A DNA stretch of 64,000 nt, from assembly GCA_009741485.1 (NCBI GenBank), contig CM019217.1, positions 43,011,700 through 43,075,699 on the forward strand, read 5' to 3'. Origin of the DNA: Malurus cyaneus samueli (taxonomy: Eukaryota > Chordata > Aves > Passeriformes > Maluridae). This document shows, one piece after another, positions 1 to 11,422 of the stretch (position 1 is the first letter of the stretch; the number at the start of each line of letters is the position of its first letter). The notes beneath the pieces are model-generated. The model had not been told where the DNA came from. It made no database searches and saw only the letters and a program-made list of their open reading frames with translations. A program made the translations under genes and the position numbers.

Positions 1-3000
1 TCATATGATTTGGAGGTAATCCATTCTCCCTAGAACAATTACAAAACTAATAGATGAATTTACATGTCCAGAAGTTTATTTTTCCTTATATGATCAATGG
101 ATTCTGGTATTTTTATTTGATTATTGGCTTTATAGGTGAGAATTCAGGGTATTTAAATAAAACATGACACTTTATCTAGAGGAAGAATGATTTTACTTTA
201 ACCTGAAATGCTTTTCTACTCTTTCATTTCTGTGAAGGCAAAGGAAGTCAGGTTCATTTGTAAAATAATCCTGGACAAAAGAGGAATCCCAGAGGTTTAA
301 TTCAGCTTTTCCTTAACTTCACTGGTAGCTGGACCAAGCCCTGTCCTAAATGAACCACGGAAGCAGACCCTCCTTGCATTCTTGTGCCTTTAACAGAAGT
401 CTGCAAGACAATCAACATCTTGAGTATCCCAGCACTGACTTGAGCACAGAGAAATCCTGGGTGCAGCTGGACCTATGTAGAAACACGAAAGATACAACAT
501 AAATTAGCGACTGCTGTGCAAAGCACCTTTACAGACTTTTCTTTTGGTGAGTATTGTTTATGTGGCTCATGCAGTGATATTCATTAAATGTTCTGAAGGC
601 TATGAAAGGGCCAGAATTTTACCTGTTTTTTATCTTGCTTTCACATGATTAATTACTGCCTACCTGTTACAGTGTTGGAGTGGCAGCAGCTTCTGAAGGA
701 AGCCAGCCTCAACTGGTTTCCAGATTGTAGCAAAGGGGAAGCAAATTGTGTCTACAGCAAAAGCGCCTTCTGACATTCCAGCCATCCTCAGACTGAATAA
801 TTTTGCCTGCTTCCTCCTGCTATGAAGTGTCAGGCTGCCCCTTCAGAAAATGTGGCAATTAAGGTAAAACCTGAGCAGAAATGGTACATTTTATATTGCT
901 TGGAAGATATTTATCTTAATACTACTAATTCTTACATAATGATTTCTTTATTGAAAAAGTGCTTGTCTAAGAATCAACACCATGTATTAGTAAACACTAA
1001 GACTACTCAAATGTTAATTACAGTGCTGCATTGATTAAATTAACTCATTGATTTTTTTTTCTCAGCATCTAGAATCTTGGCCCTTTATATCTTTTGTTGT
1101 TCTATTTTTAAGCAATTACTAAACCACATATGTGTACATATATGCACATATTTCTAGCTGTAACAATTAAGTGATTACAACTGCTGCTATTAACAGTCTA
1201 CAGTGATGGCCCACACAAAGGAAACAAACATCAGCTCCACATCATAAAAGCAGTCACTTAAAATAACATGGTGAACAAAGGACAGGTCAACTGGTGACCA
1301 AATTAAGAGACTCAGAATGATCAACGTAGAGAAACCAGTGGTATCAACGATCCCTGCTGCAGTCTTGGAACAAGGCAGACAAGCCAGAGCAGAAGCCACT
1401 CCTTTGAAACCTTTCATAAATACCAAGATTCCACTCCCCTAAGAAAAATAAACAAACAAGCAGACAGCAACAACTGGCTGAAGGCTGTGTTTTCTAGAAG
1501 AAGCTTGATTATATCAACTTTAGATTTTTGGATTAATGTCATGAATAGCAACACTGACAGTATCAATCATTGCTAGAGTTTCTTTTATGCATTTTGCATC
1601 AATAATAAGCTTTCTAGCATTAACTTCAGTGAGAGCTTGCTGCTGAAAATCAATCTTCCCTGTTAAAAAAATGTGAAGACAGGTGTAAGAAGAGGAAAAT
1701 AAAATGCTTCCGATACTGTTGTGTTTTTCCTGGTGGAGAAACACATTACAGACCCCAGTGGCAGGCAATTTCTGCCTGAGGATTTTTACTGACAGCCAGT
1801 GATTTACTGACATCCATTTATTGATTACCACCACGGGAAGCCCAAGAACAGATCTAATAACAGAGTACTCAACATGTAGCCTAGGGATCTATCTGGATGT
1901 TTAAAAATCTAGTACAGGAGTTAGGAAGGGATTTGTCAGGGCTCCTGGCTGTCTCTGGGGCTGTGGAATCAAGTTCTGGCATGGTGACAATGCCTGGTCC
2001 TGCTTGCCCATTCCTGGCTTGAGCGTGTTGCTGCCATCACCCCACAGCTCGCCCTCTCCTGGGGAGGAGCTCAGCTCTTGCTGCTCCCCTACAGAATCGT
2101 GTCGGAGATTATTTTAATTCATCTCTTTTAAATGTCAAAGCACTTTCCCCAGCGGAACATGTTACATGGTAATGGGCTATTTCTCGGCCCTTGGTTCAAG
2201 GCCAGCCAGTACATTTTATGCTCAGTGTGGGAAAGGGAGCGGGAATTTTTTTTTCTTGCCTTTTTTCCATTCTGTCTTGTTCTGTAAGCAGAGCAATTAT
2301 GGTCATGCACCAAAAAAAGACTTTCCAGCTGTGGAAAGTCCCACAGGAGGAATTTTGAGGAACAAACTGCCTCTAGAGTATTCTGCTAGAGGGCTGATCT
2401 CTCTCAGTGCACTGCCAGTGCAGATAACTGACCCTTTGTGAAAAAACACTTGTAGCACTGAACTCCAGATGTGACAGCTGGAAGGATATAACAACATTTG
2501 TGACATTCACATACCATCAAACAACTGACCCTCAGGAATCTCACCTGTCCCTTATCTCCAGTGGGAAAATGATACCAGGCCTGGCCACACTTCAAGGTGT
2601 GTCTCAAAGTCCAAATATAGGAGGAAAAAATGCATGGTGCTAAAATAGTATAAAAATCCTAAAGGTATTTCCAAGAAACCTAGTAAGTGTTCAAGATGTG
2701 TTAGGCCTCTGACAGCAGAAATCCACATCCAGATGGGATAGAATTGCAGCTGCTAGAATACCAGGACTGCGTGATTTAAAAAACGTTTTCTGGACTATGC
2801 TAGCCTTGTGTTCAATACTGATTCACTTCCTATGTCCTGGCCAAAGAGCAGTGCTCAGAGCAACATGTGATGCACTTTCCTAAAGGCTTCTTATCATGGG
2901 AGCAGGCCAGCTCTTAATTAGGATGTTTTCAGTAGGATTTGCCCAAACCCTCTGTCAAAATACCTCAGCACTGCTCTTAAAGATTAGAGATATTGAGAGG

Positions 3001-4365
3001 TTTTCCATGCATAAATAGTTCTATGCACAAATAGAAAATACATCATCCAAATTTCTGGTGCTTTCATCTTTGGTATAGATTGCAACACCTAGTATTAGAT
3101 AGAAGTAATTTGCTACTCAACTCTTTACCTTTTACCTGCACCCATGTCCCTAATCCATGGGACCTGCCATGGACAGCACTAAGAATTTCAAACCACTCAA
3201 CTAATTCTAGAAGCTCACATCCCCTCCAAAAACCCAATTTGGCAGAATGATGTTTTGTCCTTCCTCTCCAACTGTGCAATTCACACACACTCCTGGACTT
3301 GCCTTCCCTCAAAACCTCCTGATGTGAAGGCTGGATTCGGTCCAGAAGCAACAGGACAAGAAAGATTTACTGACCACAGTGCAATTTTACTCCAAGTTTT
3401 CCACATCCCATAAGTCCACAGTGAGACTGTATGTCCTCTTATTCAGTAAAGGACAGTGCTGGAGACAGTGGAATACCAGCAAGAAGAGTGGAAAGGCAGG
3501 GATGGGCAATGGCACAACCAGGACTGGGGCAATAAAGTGTCCAGCTCCCACCTTTCCTTTCCGGCTCCAGACACGGCTTCAAAACTTCTGAGGCAGCAGG
3601 AAAAATTAGGTCCCGCACTAATTTGCAAGGGAAATACAATTAGTGCATTAAGATTGTTTTACTAAATAATTTCTTTTGCTCCATCACAAGAGTGCCTTTC
3701 CTGACTGCTGCTAAAAGGGACTGTAAACTCCACAGGGGACAGGCTGAAAAACACCACTAGGAGTTACTTGATGGCCGGTTTTCTGCACAGAAGCTCTGCT
3801 GGAGTCCTGTGTCTTTGAGTAAAGGGTGTGCACTGCTACCACACTCTTAACCTTTCAAAAAGGCTGTGGACAAAGAAGGGCTGCTGCTAGGATATTGATA
3901 TGCAAGCACTTTTCTGCATCCTGGGGATATGAGGGACATTTTTCATTTATTTTCTTTCTCTTTTTTGTTTTTTTCCCAAACCAAATTGCAGATTATTTTT
4001 AACTCCTTTATTTTGAGCTTGTCAGCATGAGCGTAGTTTACTGAACTTTGACATCTAGCACCTGATTCCACATCACTTATTAACAGCCACAAAAGCCTAA
4101 GGCAACCGTCGAGGCTAAGACATTTAACGAAGAGCATATGACATCAAATCTGTGTTGTATTGTACAACAATCTTGCACATTAAATCTGTGCTGTCTTATG
4201 GTAACTTTGCTCCTGACGTCATTCCAAGGTTACATCATTAGATTTCTAGAAGCAGTATCTATTTCAAAGAATTAAAATATGTTTAATGGAAAAAAAGTTT
4301 CAAACTTTTTTTCAGAAGTTCTTGATGTTTTATGGGAATGTTTCAAGAGGTGACTATGTTCCTTC
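1..4365. other. Intergenic or intronic DNA left of the first CR1
   Basis: Apart from the terminal-exon candidate at 1520-1659, I see no coding exon, RNA gene or named repeat. GC is higher around 1900-2100 without an island. By synteny this is expected to lie between RBM46 and NPY2R, or within a long last RBM46 intron. Confidence 0.5.
1520..1659 (-). CDS. Candidate terminal exon of an unidentified gene (45 codons plus stop)
   Basis: On the minus strand a strong acceptor with a pyrimidine-rich tract (TTCACATTTTTTTAACAG, AG at 1661-1660) is followed by an open frame entered in phase 1. It reads KIDFQQQALTEVNARKLIID, then AKCIKETLAMIDTVSVAIHD and INPKI, then TAA. The composition looks like a soluble helical protein and the frame stays open 58 codons upstream of the acceptor. 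I do not recognise it. The phase would also accept RBM46 exon 3, but it does not resemble the known RBM46 C-terminus. It could be a chance reading frame. Confidence 0.25.
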
Positions 4366-4904
4366 AAAGAATATACTCCACTCTGGTGAGACCCCACCTG
4401 AAGTGCTGCATCCATTTCTGGAAGGATATGGACCCGTTGGAGCAAGGCCAGAGGGGGCCACCAAGTTGATTAGAGGGATGGAGCACTTCCCCTATGAGGA
4501 AAGGCTGATGGATTTGGGATTATTCAGCTTGAAAAGGGGAGGCTTAGGAGTGACTTAATTGCAGCCTTCCCGCTCCTGAAGGGAACCTACAAGAAAGAGA
4601 GAAACCTTTTGCATGGGCAAAGATGTAGGGACAGGACATCAGGGAATGGCTTTAAACTGAAAGAGGGTAGGTTTAGATCAGAGTTTGGGAAGAAATTCTT
4701 TCCCATGGGGATGGTGAGGCCCTGAAACACATTGCCCAGAGAGGGAAGTTGCAGATGCCCCATTCCTGGAAGTGTTCAAGGCTGAGTGGGATGGGGCTCT
4801 GGGCAACCTGGCCTACTGAAAAGTATCCTTGCCTAGAGCCAGGGCTTGGATCTTCTAGCTCTCGAGGTCTGTTCCAACCCAAACCATTCTATAATTCTAC
4901 AATA
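4366..4904 (+). mobile_element. CR1 LINE 3' fragment
   Basis: Recognisable bird CR1 text includes GAGACCCCACCTGAAGTGCTGC, GAGGAAAGGCTGATGGATTTGGG, TTGCCCAGAGAGG and the tail GGTCTGTTCCAACCCAAACCATTCTATAATTCTA. It is a 5'-truncated copy of about 540 bases in plus orientation, moderately diverged, with stops in every frame of the reverse-transcriptase remnant. The diverged terminal ATTCTA-type repeats mark its 3' end. Confidence 0.9.
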
Positions 4905-5596
4905 ATGGCTTTCTTTCCACTACAGGTATTAACTACATGATTATTTTTGTGTCTAAAATTATTTTTCACAGAAATGCTGGAAGAATCATGGACAAAACTG
5001 TTTGAAGAAGTTCCTTTGCAGATATTATCATTATAAATACCAATTCAGCTGTCCTTTATAGGATGCTACATACTAACTTTTCCTGTGACTGGCATCTGAA
5101 TATGAGTTTTCTCCAGCAGCACTGCGAGTTTTTTGACATGGCTTTTTGAATGATCAGTTTATCTTTCTAGAACTTTCAAAGTGAGATCCAAATTAGCTAC
5201 TCAAAGATTTATCATAGGTACCTACCACTTCTGATGAAATACCAAAACAGATGCACTTCAGAGGAGAAAAAAAAAAATTCCAGCAGAAAGAACATGAAGC
5301 AGGAGACAGGTTGTCCTCAGATCTCAGATCCTCAACCATCTGTGACTGGCACAAAATCTTAGTACTTAGTATATTTAGTACAGCTGTATTTTTACTTAGA
5401 GCATATATTTATATTTATTTAAACTTTAGTGATTTTAGACCATACCTTTATTTAATCATTATTTAGTATAACCACAAAACCTTAGTATTTCTGAGATGCA
5501 ATGAAAACTATGCCACTTTGTTATATATTTTCCCTCACAACTAAAGTAAAACATGAGTAACCACGCAGTGCCTTCCTGCAACTTAATGCCAAAGAA

Positions 5597-5668
5597 TCCA
5601 TCCATCCATCCATCCATCCATCCATCCATCCATCCATCCATCCATCCATCCATCCATCCATCCATCCA
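5597..5668 (+). repeat. (TCCA)18 microsatellite
   Basis: Eighteen perfect TCCA units with no interruption. Read on the minus strand it encodes a false Met-Asp-Gly-Trp repeat. Confidence 0.98.
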
Positions 5669-8600
5669 CAGGTCCTTCCAGGAGTGAGTTAGCCCTTTCA
5701 TTGGTCCCATGTTACAAATCCTCTGACTGAAGGGCTCAGCTAAACTGAATGACAGGCAGTGACATAACCTGAAAGGTAAAGAACACAAATTCCCCACACA
5801 AGTGTTTATGACTGTAGGAATAGTGACTGTAGGAATTCATCCATTCTTACCCTATGGAAGTTTGAGATTTCAAAGAGGGAAAAGGAGAGGAAAGGAGAGT
5901 GAGGAGCAGGTTGCATACCTTGCACACACTGCTGGGTACAAGAGCATACTCAAGTTGTTACCAGGGAACCATTAAAGTACTGTAGATCCATGTTTTATCT
6001 TGGTTTATGATTAGTGCTCACATAAGACCTGTTGCTAAAACAAAGAAAATTGTTTGCCGCCAGTGGGAGGCAAACAAAGGGGTTTGGGCTTTACCTATAC
6101 CTTGGACTAAGACTCTAAAGCCCTTTCTTACAGAATATCATATCAAAAGACTTTCTGTAAGACATGAAATTTATAAGAGTTAACTTCTGTGGAATTAAAA
6201 AAATGCTAGAAATAAAATCCTTTTACCAAAGATGGAGACCACTTTTCAACACAACTGTTGATTAATGACCTTTTTCAATCAAATATTTAAGCTACTCTTG
6301 TCTAAACTGCATAAAGATAGAAAAAGGCTTATTAAAAAGACTCTCTGTGTTTCTTGGCAACAGATTATTTGGTTTGTCAGAGTGAAATGCATTTTTATAT
6401 GACCTCTGTTGGAGCTTAGCAGGAAGGTAATACACACAGAAGTCTTTGACTTGGCAGTCTGAATAAAATGGCTGCAGAATGATGAATGATAACACTACAT
6501 TTTCTTATTTATATAGTATTTATGTTATTTGTATAGTACCTTTTAAAAATAGTAGCACTTCTAGATTTTCCACAACAGAACCCTAAGAACTTACAGTACC
6601 CCTGAAAAGGCAATCCAGTTCTGTATCTAAATGGTCAACAGAGACTTAGACCTGAAAGGAATCAACTTTCCCAACTGACTGCAAGATAGTTTTGGCTTTT
6701 TAATTTAAATTAAATTCTGTGAGACTACAGGAAACAAATGTATGCTTCCTCTGTATTTCCTTCTCCCAACTCTTGAATGAACAAATTGCAAAGTCTTCCA
6801 AATGCTACAAACACAAGAGTTCACTCGACTTCCCATGTTAATGACATGGTAATTGCATGGTGTAATGTGTCAATGAATGCAGCATGTGATCATCTCTATA
6901 AGCACTGTGTGATCACAGACACAACCCTACACATGGCCATAGCAGCAAATCTTTGAAAATAAATCATTAATTATATAATATATACTGCAAATAAGTCACT
7001 TTCAGATATTTGAATATAAACATTCACGGCATTACAAGGCTTTATGATCTCCCACATTTATCATTCCAAGAGCACAGGATTTTGAAAGAAATCAAATGTT
7101 TCATTACAGAGAGGAACTCTGGAGCAGCACTAGATGGTCCTTAGGTCTCCCCTAACAATGTTCCTTAACAAACAGACATCACACATTAGATGAACAGGCA
7201 ACAGCCCAAACTATACATCATATTAGTCTTTCAGATTTCCTAAGCTGTGTCTGGAGATGTTCACCAAATGCAACCTCTGTTAAAGACCTCCTCTCATCTG
7301 ACTTTACGACCTTGCTTTTTAGCTCAGCTAGGCAGTTTGAGCAATAAGAAGCCAAAACCTACAAGGAACTTCCCTGGTCACTGAAATTTTGGGGTCATGT
7401 CTGCTGTTGAGGTGAATTTGCCTCAGCTGAGTCACTCAAGGGAGGAATTGCCCCCTTGCACATCAGCGAGTCTCTTCCACTTAAAAACAACTGAGCTGAC
7501 AAAGCTTTTTGTAGTCTTAAAACCATCAGCAGGTTTTTCAGAGGAGATGTCAGATCCCCTGGATTTCAGCAAACCCTCCTGTGTAATTTTGTCTGTGTGC
7601 ACAGAGCGCAGGAGCTCAGTCCAGACGAGGGGTGGCATCAGGCACTGTGGTGTGACACATGATGCTGCAATTCCTTGGCAGGGCCCTAGCTTGGAGGATT
7701 GGCTTTGGGATCCTGGGGTCAACTGGGAACAGACAAAAATACATTTGGGATCAATCCCAATGTTTTCCTCATCAATATTTTGATTTTTTCCCCCTTTCTT
7801 ACACATCTTATCTCAGAGACACTGCCACCATCACAGATAGGCTTGGCCTTGGCCAGCTCTGGGTCTGCCTTGGAGTTGGCTGCTTCACTGGACATAAGGG
7901 TCACTTCTAGCACCTTCTCACAGAGGTCACCTCTTTAGCTCCCCACCAGCTACCAAAACCTTGCCACATAAACACAACATAGGTAAATAAACTTTACATC
8001 TGAAACATTTTCACCAAACTTGTGAAAACTAGTCTAACTTATGCACAAATGCTGATTTTCTATAAACATATTTAAAATTTAAATTTTTTAATATTAGGGT
8101 TTTTCCACTATGTCAAAAGAGATGGTGATGCTTTCTCCCTCAGAGAAACCAAAATATTGTTTGTGTATTATTTAAATTAATAACAAATTACATAACTAGT
8201 TGAAGTTTTATGCTGCAGTTTGGGAAGGGAGCAGGAAATACTGATACCTCGGGGAAAATTCAAATAACAAAATGCAATTAGTCATAATAATTTCTGGCCA
8301 AAATACTAGATTTTGTATCTACATGTTTTCAAAAGTTTTATTAAGTGACAACAACTAGCAGAGACTTTCTAATTATAATCAAGAGATAGCAATAATGATG
8401 CTTGTCTGTTGCACATCTTGTATCAGGCACTGCATTTTCTGAAGTGCTGAGGAGACTTTTTGATGGGTCTCAAGTCAGGTCTCAGGAGATGAAGCATCTT
8501 TTGAAAATCCAGGATCCATTCTTGAGCCACTCTGTTCTCCAGCATTAGTCTGACTGATTTGTAACACCTGATGTGGATGCGTGATCAACTCATAGCAAGG

Positions 8601-8702
8601 AAACAGAAGTTCTGTCCTAAAAGAAGAAAAAGGGAATATTGTTCAAAACTGGCTTTTTTCAGTGAAGATGCACAGCACTCTGTGACTGACTTCTGTTCAT
8701 AC

Positions 8703-9134
8703 TCAGTGCCACTCATGGCTTTCCCAAGAATTTAATTTCACCTGAATGTGAGTACCATTGCAGAAGGAAGCCTTGCTGGCCACCCAGAGAGCTTTCAGGT
8801 ATGTGCTATATTGATGGTACCAAAGTGCAGCTCTGATCTCCTCAGGTGGAGCTTTCACCTCCTGCACACGGTTCTGCACCTCGGCAGAGCACAGCACCAA
8901 CACACACTCATGCTCTGGCTGCATGGGGCACCCGGGACTCCCTTCTGGGGCTGGAAGGTTTTTCAGACACAGTGTAGAGCTACCGAAACCTCTGCAGCCA
9001 CCAGCAGAGGAGTGACAGTCCTGCACACATTTTGGAGATGTTTCTCAGCCTGTGGGGAGAGCTGGAAGTGTTTGTGGCAGAGCTGGCAAACAGCTTACAC
9101 CCACAGAACATTTTCAGAATTTATTTCTCTCTGA
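8703..9134. other. GC-elevated segment with open frames on both strands, no recognised product
   Basis: The segment is clearly richer in GC than its AT-rich neighbours and is open for 107 codons on the minus strand and 128 on the plus strand. The minus-strand reading includes EVQNRVQEVKAPPEEIRAAL. No family was recognised and no convincing splice-site pair frames it. Confidence 0.3.
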
Positions 9135-11029
9135 ATTTTGCATGGATAGATTTCTCAATTTTCAGGTATCCTACTAGATTAAGACCTGGTCGGACGCAGC
9201 TGTTTTCCTCTGTAACAAATGCTTTGAAGCTCTACTGTTGGAGTATTTTCTGCTCTCTTCCCAAACTGTAGCAGAAAACTACTTTGACAAGTTATATAAT
9301 TTGTTATTCATTTAAATAATCCCTGTAGAAATAGTGGTAGGCATGATCTGCAGAGCAAAAGATCTTTAAGTTTTCCTTATTCAAAGACCACAGATCCACT
9401 TACCTGCTGAGTTTTCATCAGACCCTGAGATGTTGAACCTATATACCTTTTTTTTGAAAGTTGCATTTATATTTATTTTATATAATAATTTAAAACATCA
9501 TGTTGACACATAGCTTACCTAGCTCACTTCTGTCAATGTCTGCAAAAATTTTTTAAATAGCCCTTTTCAAACTGACGTAAATGCACTGAATGCAACCTGT
9601 GTAATTCTAATTACTATTTTTAGGTTTTATGAAGAATACACACTTTCAGTGTTGTTGTCACTAATAAAAATATACATATGAGTCTTTGTTGGAAAGAAAT
9701 CAAATATGAATAAATTGATTACGTATGTCAGGCCTAAACATTAAAATGTGTAGGACTAATTCAGGCGTTCAGAAACCAATGAATTGTTTCATCTTTATTT
9801 TTCAGAAATACAACTTGAAAACACAGCCTTAATAAACACAAAATAATAATGAATGTGCCAGTCCAGAATTTCTTGAAAAGTTCTTGTAAAGAATAATCAG
9901 ATTAAATTTATCTGTTTGAAGACAGTAAAATTCTCCCCATGTAAGCAGAAGCTTAGGGGGGTTTTTAGTCAGTATGACAGAATTTCCAAACAAACCACCA
10001 GGAACAGCTATCCTTATTAAACAACTCTCCAACTTTTCCATCAACTTGGACCAATACCCACAGTTAATAGTCACTCTTTCCCCAATCCACGACTCTGGGC
10101 AGCAGTACTAAAATGTTCTAATTTGAGCTAACTCTGCTACAGGATTTCAAGAAGAAAGGTTATTTTTTTCCCTTCCTTTGGCAGGTTATTTTAAGGTGTC
10201 ATTCAAATTTTTGGCTCTACATCAAATCTTTCAGCAGAAAAGCTGTTTCTATTCTCCACAGGCCTGTTAAATGTAGAAGTAATATACTTCATTCTCCACA
10301 AATTGTAATTTTTCCATTATCCTATTACTATAATTTTCCACCATGCTCTTGACAGCCTTCTTGGCTCTGCTTTACAAGAAAAAAAAAAAGGATTTATTCA
10401 TTTGTTTCCTCTTGATAACATTTTCACCACGAAAGAGGTGGCAGCCTTTGGTACACATAGCTTCTTTGCAGCAGAAAAGAGAAGACAGTAGCTGTGGCTG
10501 CACTGCAAACACATAAATGGTTCACATCTCTATATTTCATGGGAAGTATAAATCTAGTAACTGCAGCAATTACACTAATGGCATTGATGTGTGCAGTGAC
10601 ATTTTGCAATGCAGGACGGTTTTCACTCCAACCTTGACTCCGAGCATCCCTGTTGTAACAAAAAAATGTCCCTGAATGGTTGTGTTGGTTTTGCCTGGCC
10701 CAAATTTTGGTAACAAGGCGGCCACAAAGATGGCTCGGGTAAGAAGCTTCTGGAACATTCCACCATGACCAGCAGAGCCAATCTCTGATGGCTCTGAGGA
10801 TGATGGACATGCCACTGACCAAAACTGGGCCAATTAGAGATGGTGGTTACACCTCTGCGATGACATATTTAAGAAGAAATCAAAACAAAGGATGCACCCA
10901 AAATCTTCCCAGCCAGAGAAGGAGGAGGAGGTGAGAACCTGTGAGGAACAACATGGAATCACTGGGGTCAGTGCAGGAGGGGGAGGAGCTGCTCCAGGCA
11001 CCGGAGCTGGGATTCCGTTGCATCCCATG

Positions 11030-11185
11030 GTGACCATGGTGGAGCAGGCTGTCCCCCTGCAGCCCACGGTGACCATGGTGGAGCAGGCTGTCCCCCTGCA
11101 GCCCATGGTGACCATGGTGGAGCAGGCTGTCCCCCTGCAGCCCATGGTGACCATGGTGGAGCAGGCTGTCCCCCTGCAGCCCATG
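11030..11185 (+). repeat. 39-bp minisatellite, four units, inside the LTR
   Basis: Four consecutive 39-base units start at 11030, 11069, 11108 and 11147, beginning GTGACCATGGTGGAGCAGGC and nearly identical (one T/C difference at the end of the first unit). Because 39 is a multiple of three and the unit lacks stops in several frames on both strands, it generates long spurious open frames. Confidence 0.95.
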
Positions 11186-11345
11186 GAGTCCACAGAGGGT
11201 GCAGAGATCCACCCGCAGCCCGTGGAGGAGATGCCCACACCAGAGTGGGTCAGTGGTCCAGTTGGTGACCCGCTGGAGAGAGTGCCCTTCTTCCAGGCTG
11301 GAGCAGCCTGTCCTTGAAGGACTACACCCCATGAACAAGTGAGTA

Positions 11346-11422
11346 GGGCCACAGCAGTTTTGGGAGGACTGTCTACCCATGGGAGGAGAATCATGTTAAA
11401 GCAGTTTTGGGAGGACTGCTAC
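11346..11422 (+). repeat. Short direct repeat inside the LTR
   Basis: AGCAGTTTTGGGAGGACTG occurs twice, about 50 bases apart, within the right part of the LTR. It is consistent with internal duplication in this LTR family. Confidence 0.7.

Larger units (their letters stand above)
4905..10680. other. AT-rich non-coding DNA
   Basis: Contains the (TCCA)18 run and the GC-elevated block at 8.7-9.1 kb. The stretch at 6820-7080 is rich in homeodomain/POU-like words (TAATGA, GTAATTGCAT, ATTAATTA) and may be a conserved element. Around 7130-7160, TAGATGGTCCTTAGGTC resembles a decayed CR1 tail but is too short to call. Confidence 0.5.

Noticed and set aside
5459..5797. Minus-strand frame encoding a Met-Asp-Gly-Trp repeat
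   Set aside because: It is the translation of the (TCCA)18 microsatellite.
7130..7165. Possible CR1 tail (TAGATGGTCCTTAGGTC)
   Set aside because: Only one short phrase matches and the typical following text is missing.
10834..11394. Minus-strand open frames of 186 and 166 codons and a plus-strand frame of 141 codons
   Set aside because: All are explained by the stop-free 39-bp minisatellite inside the LTR; the repeats translate into simple 13-residue repeats.
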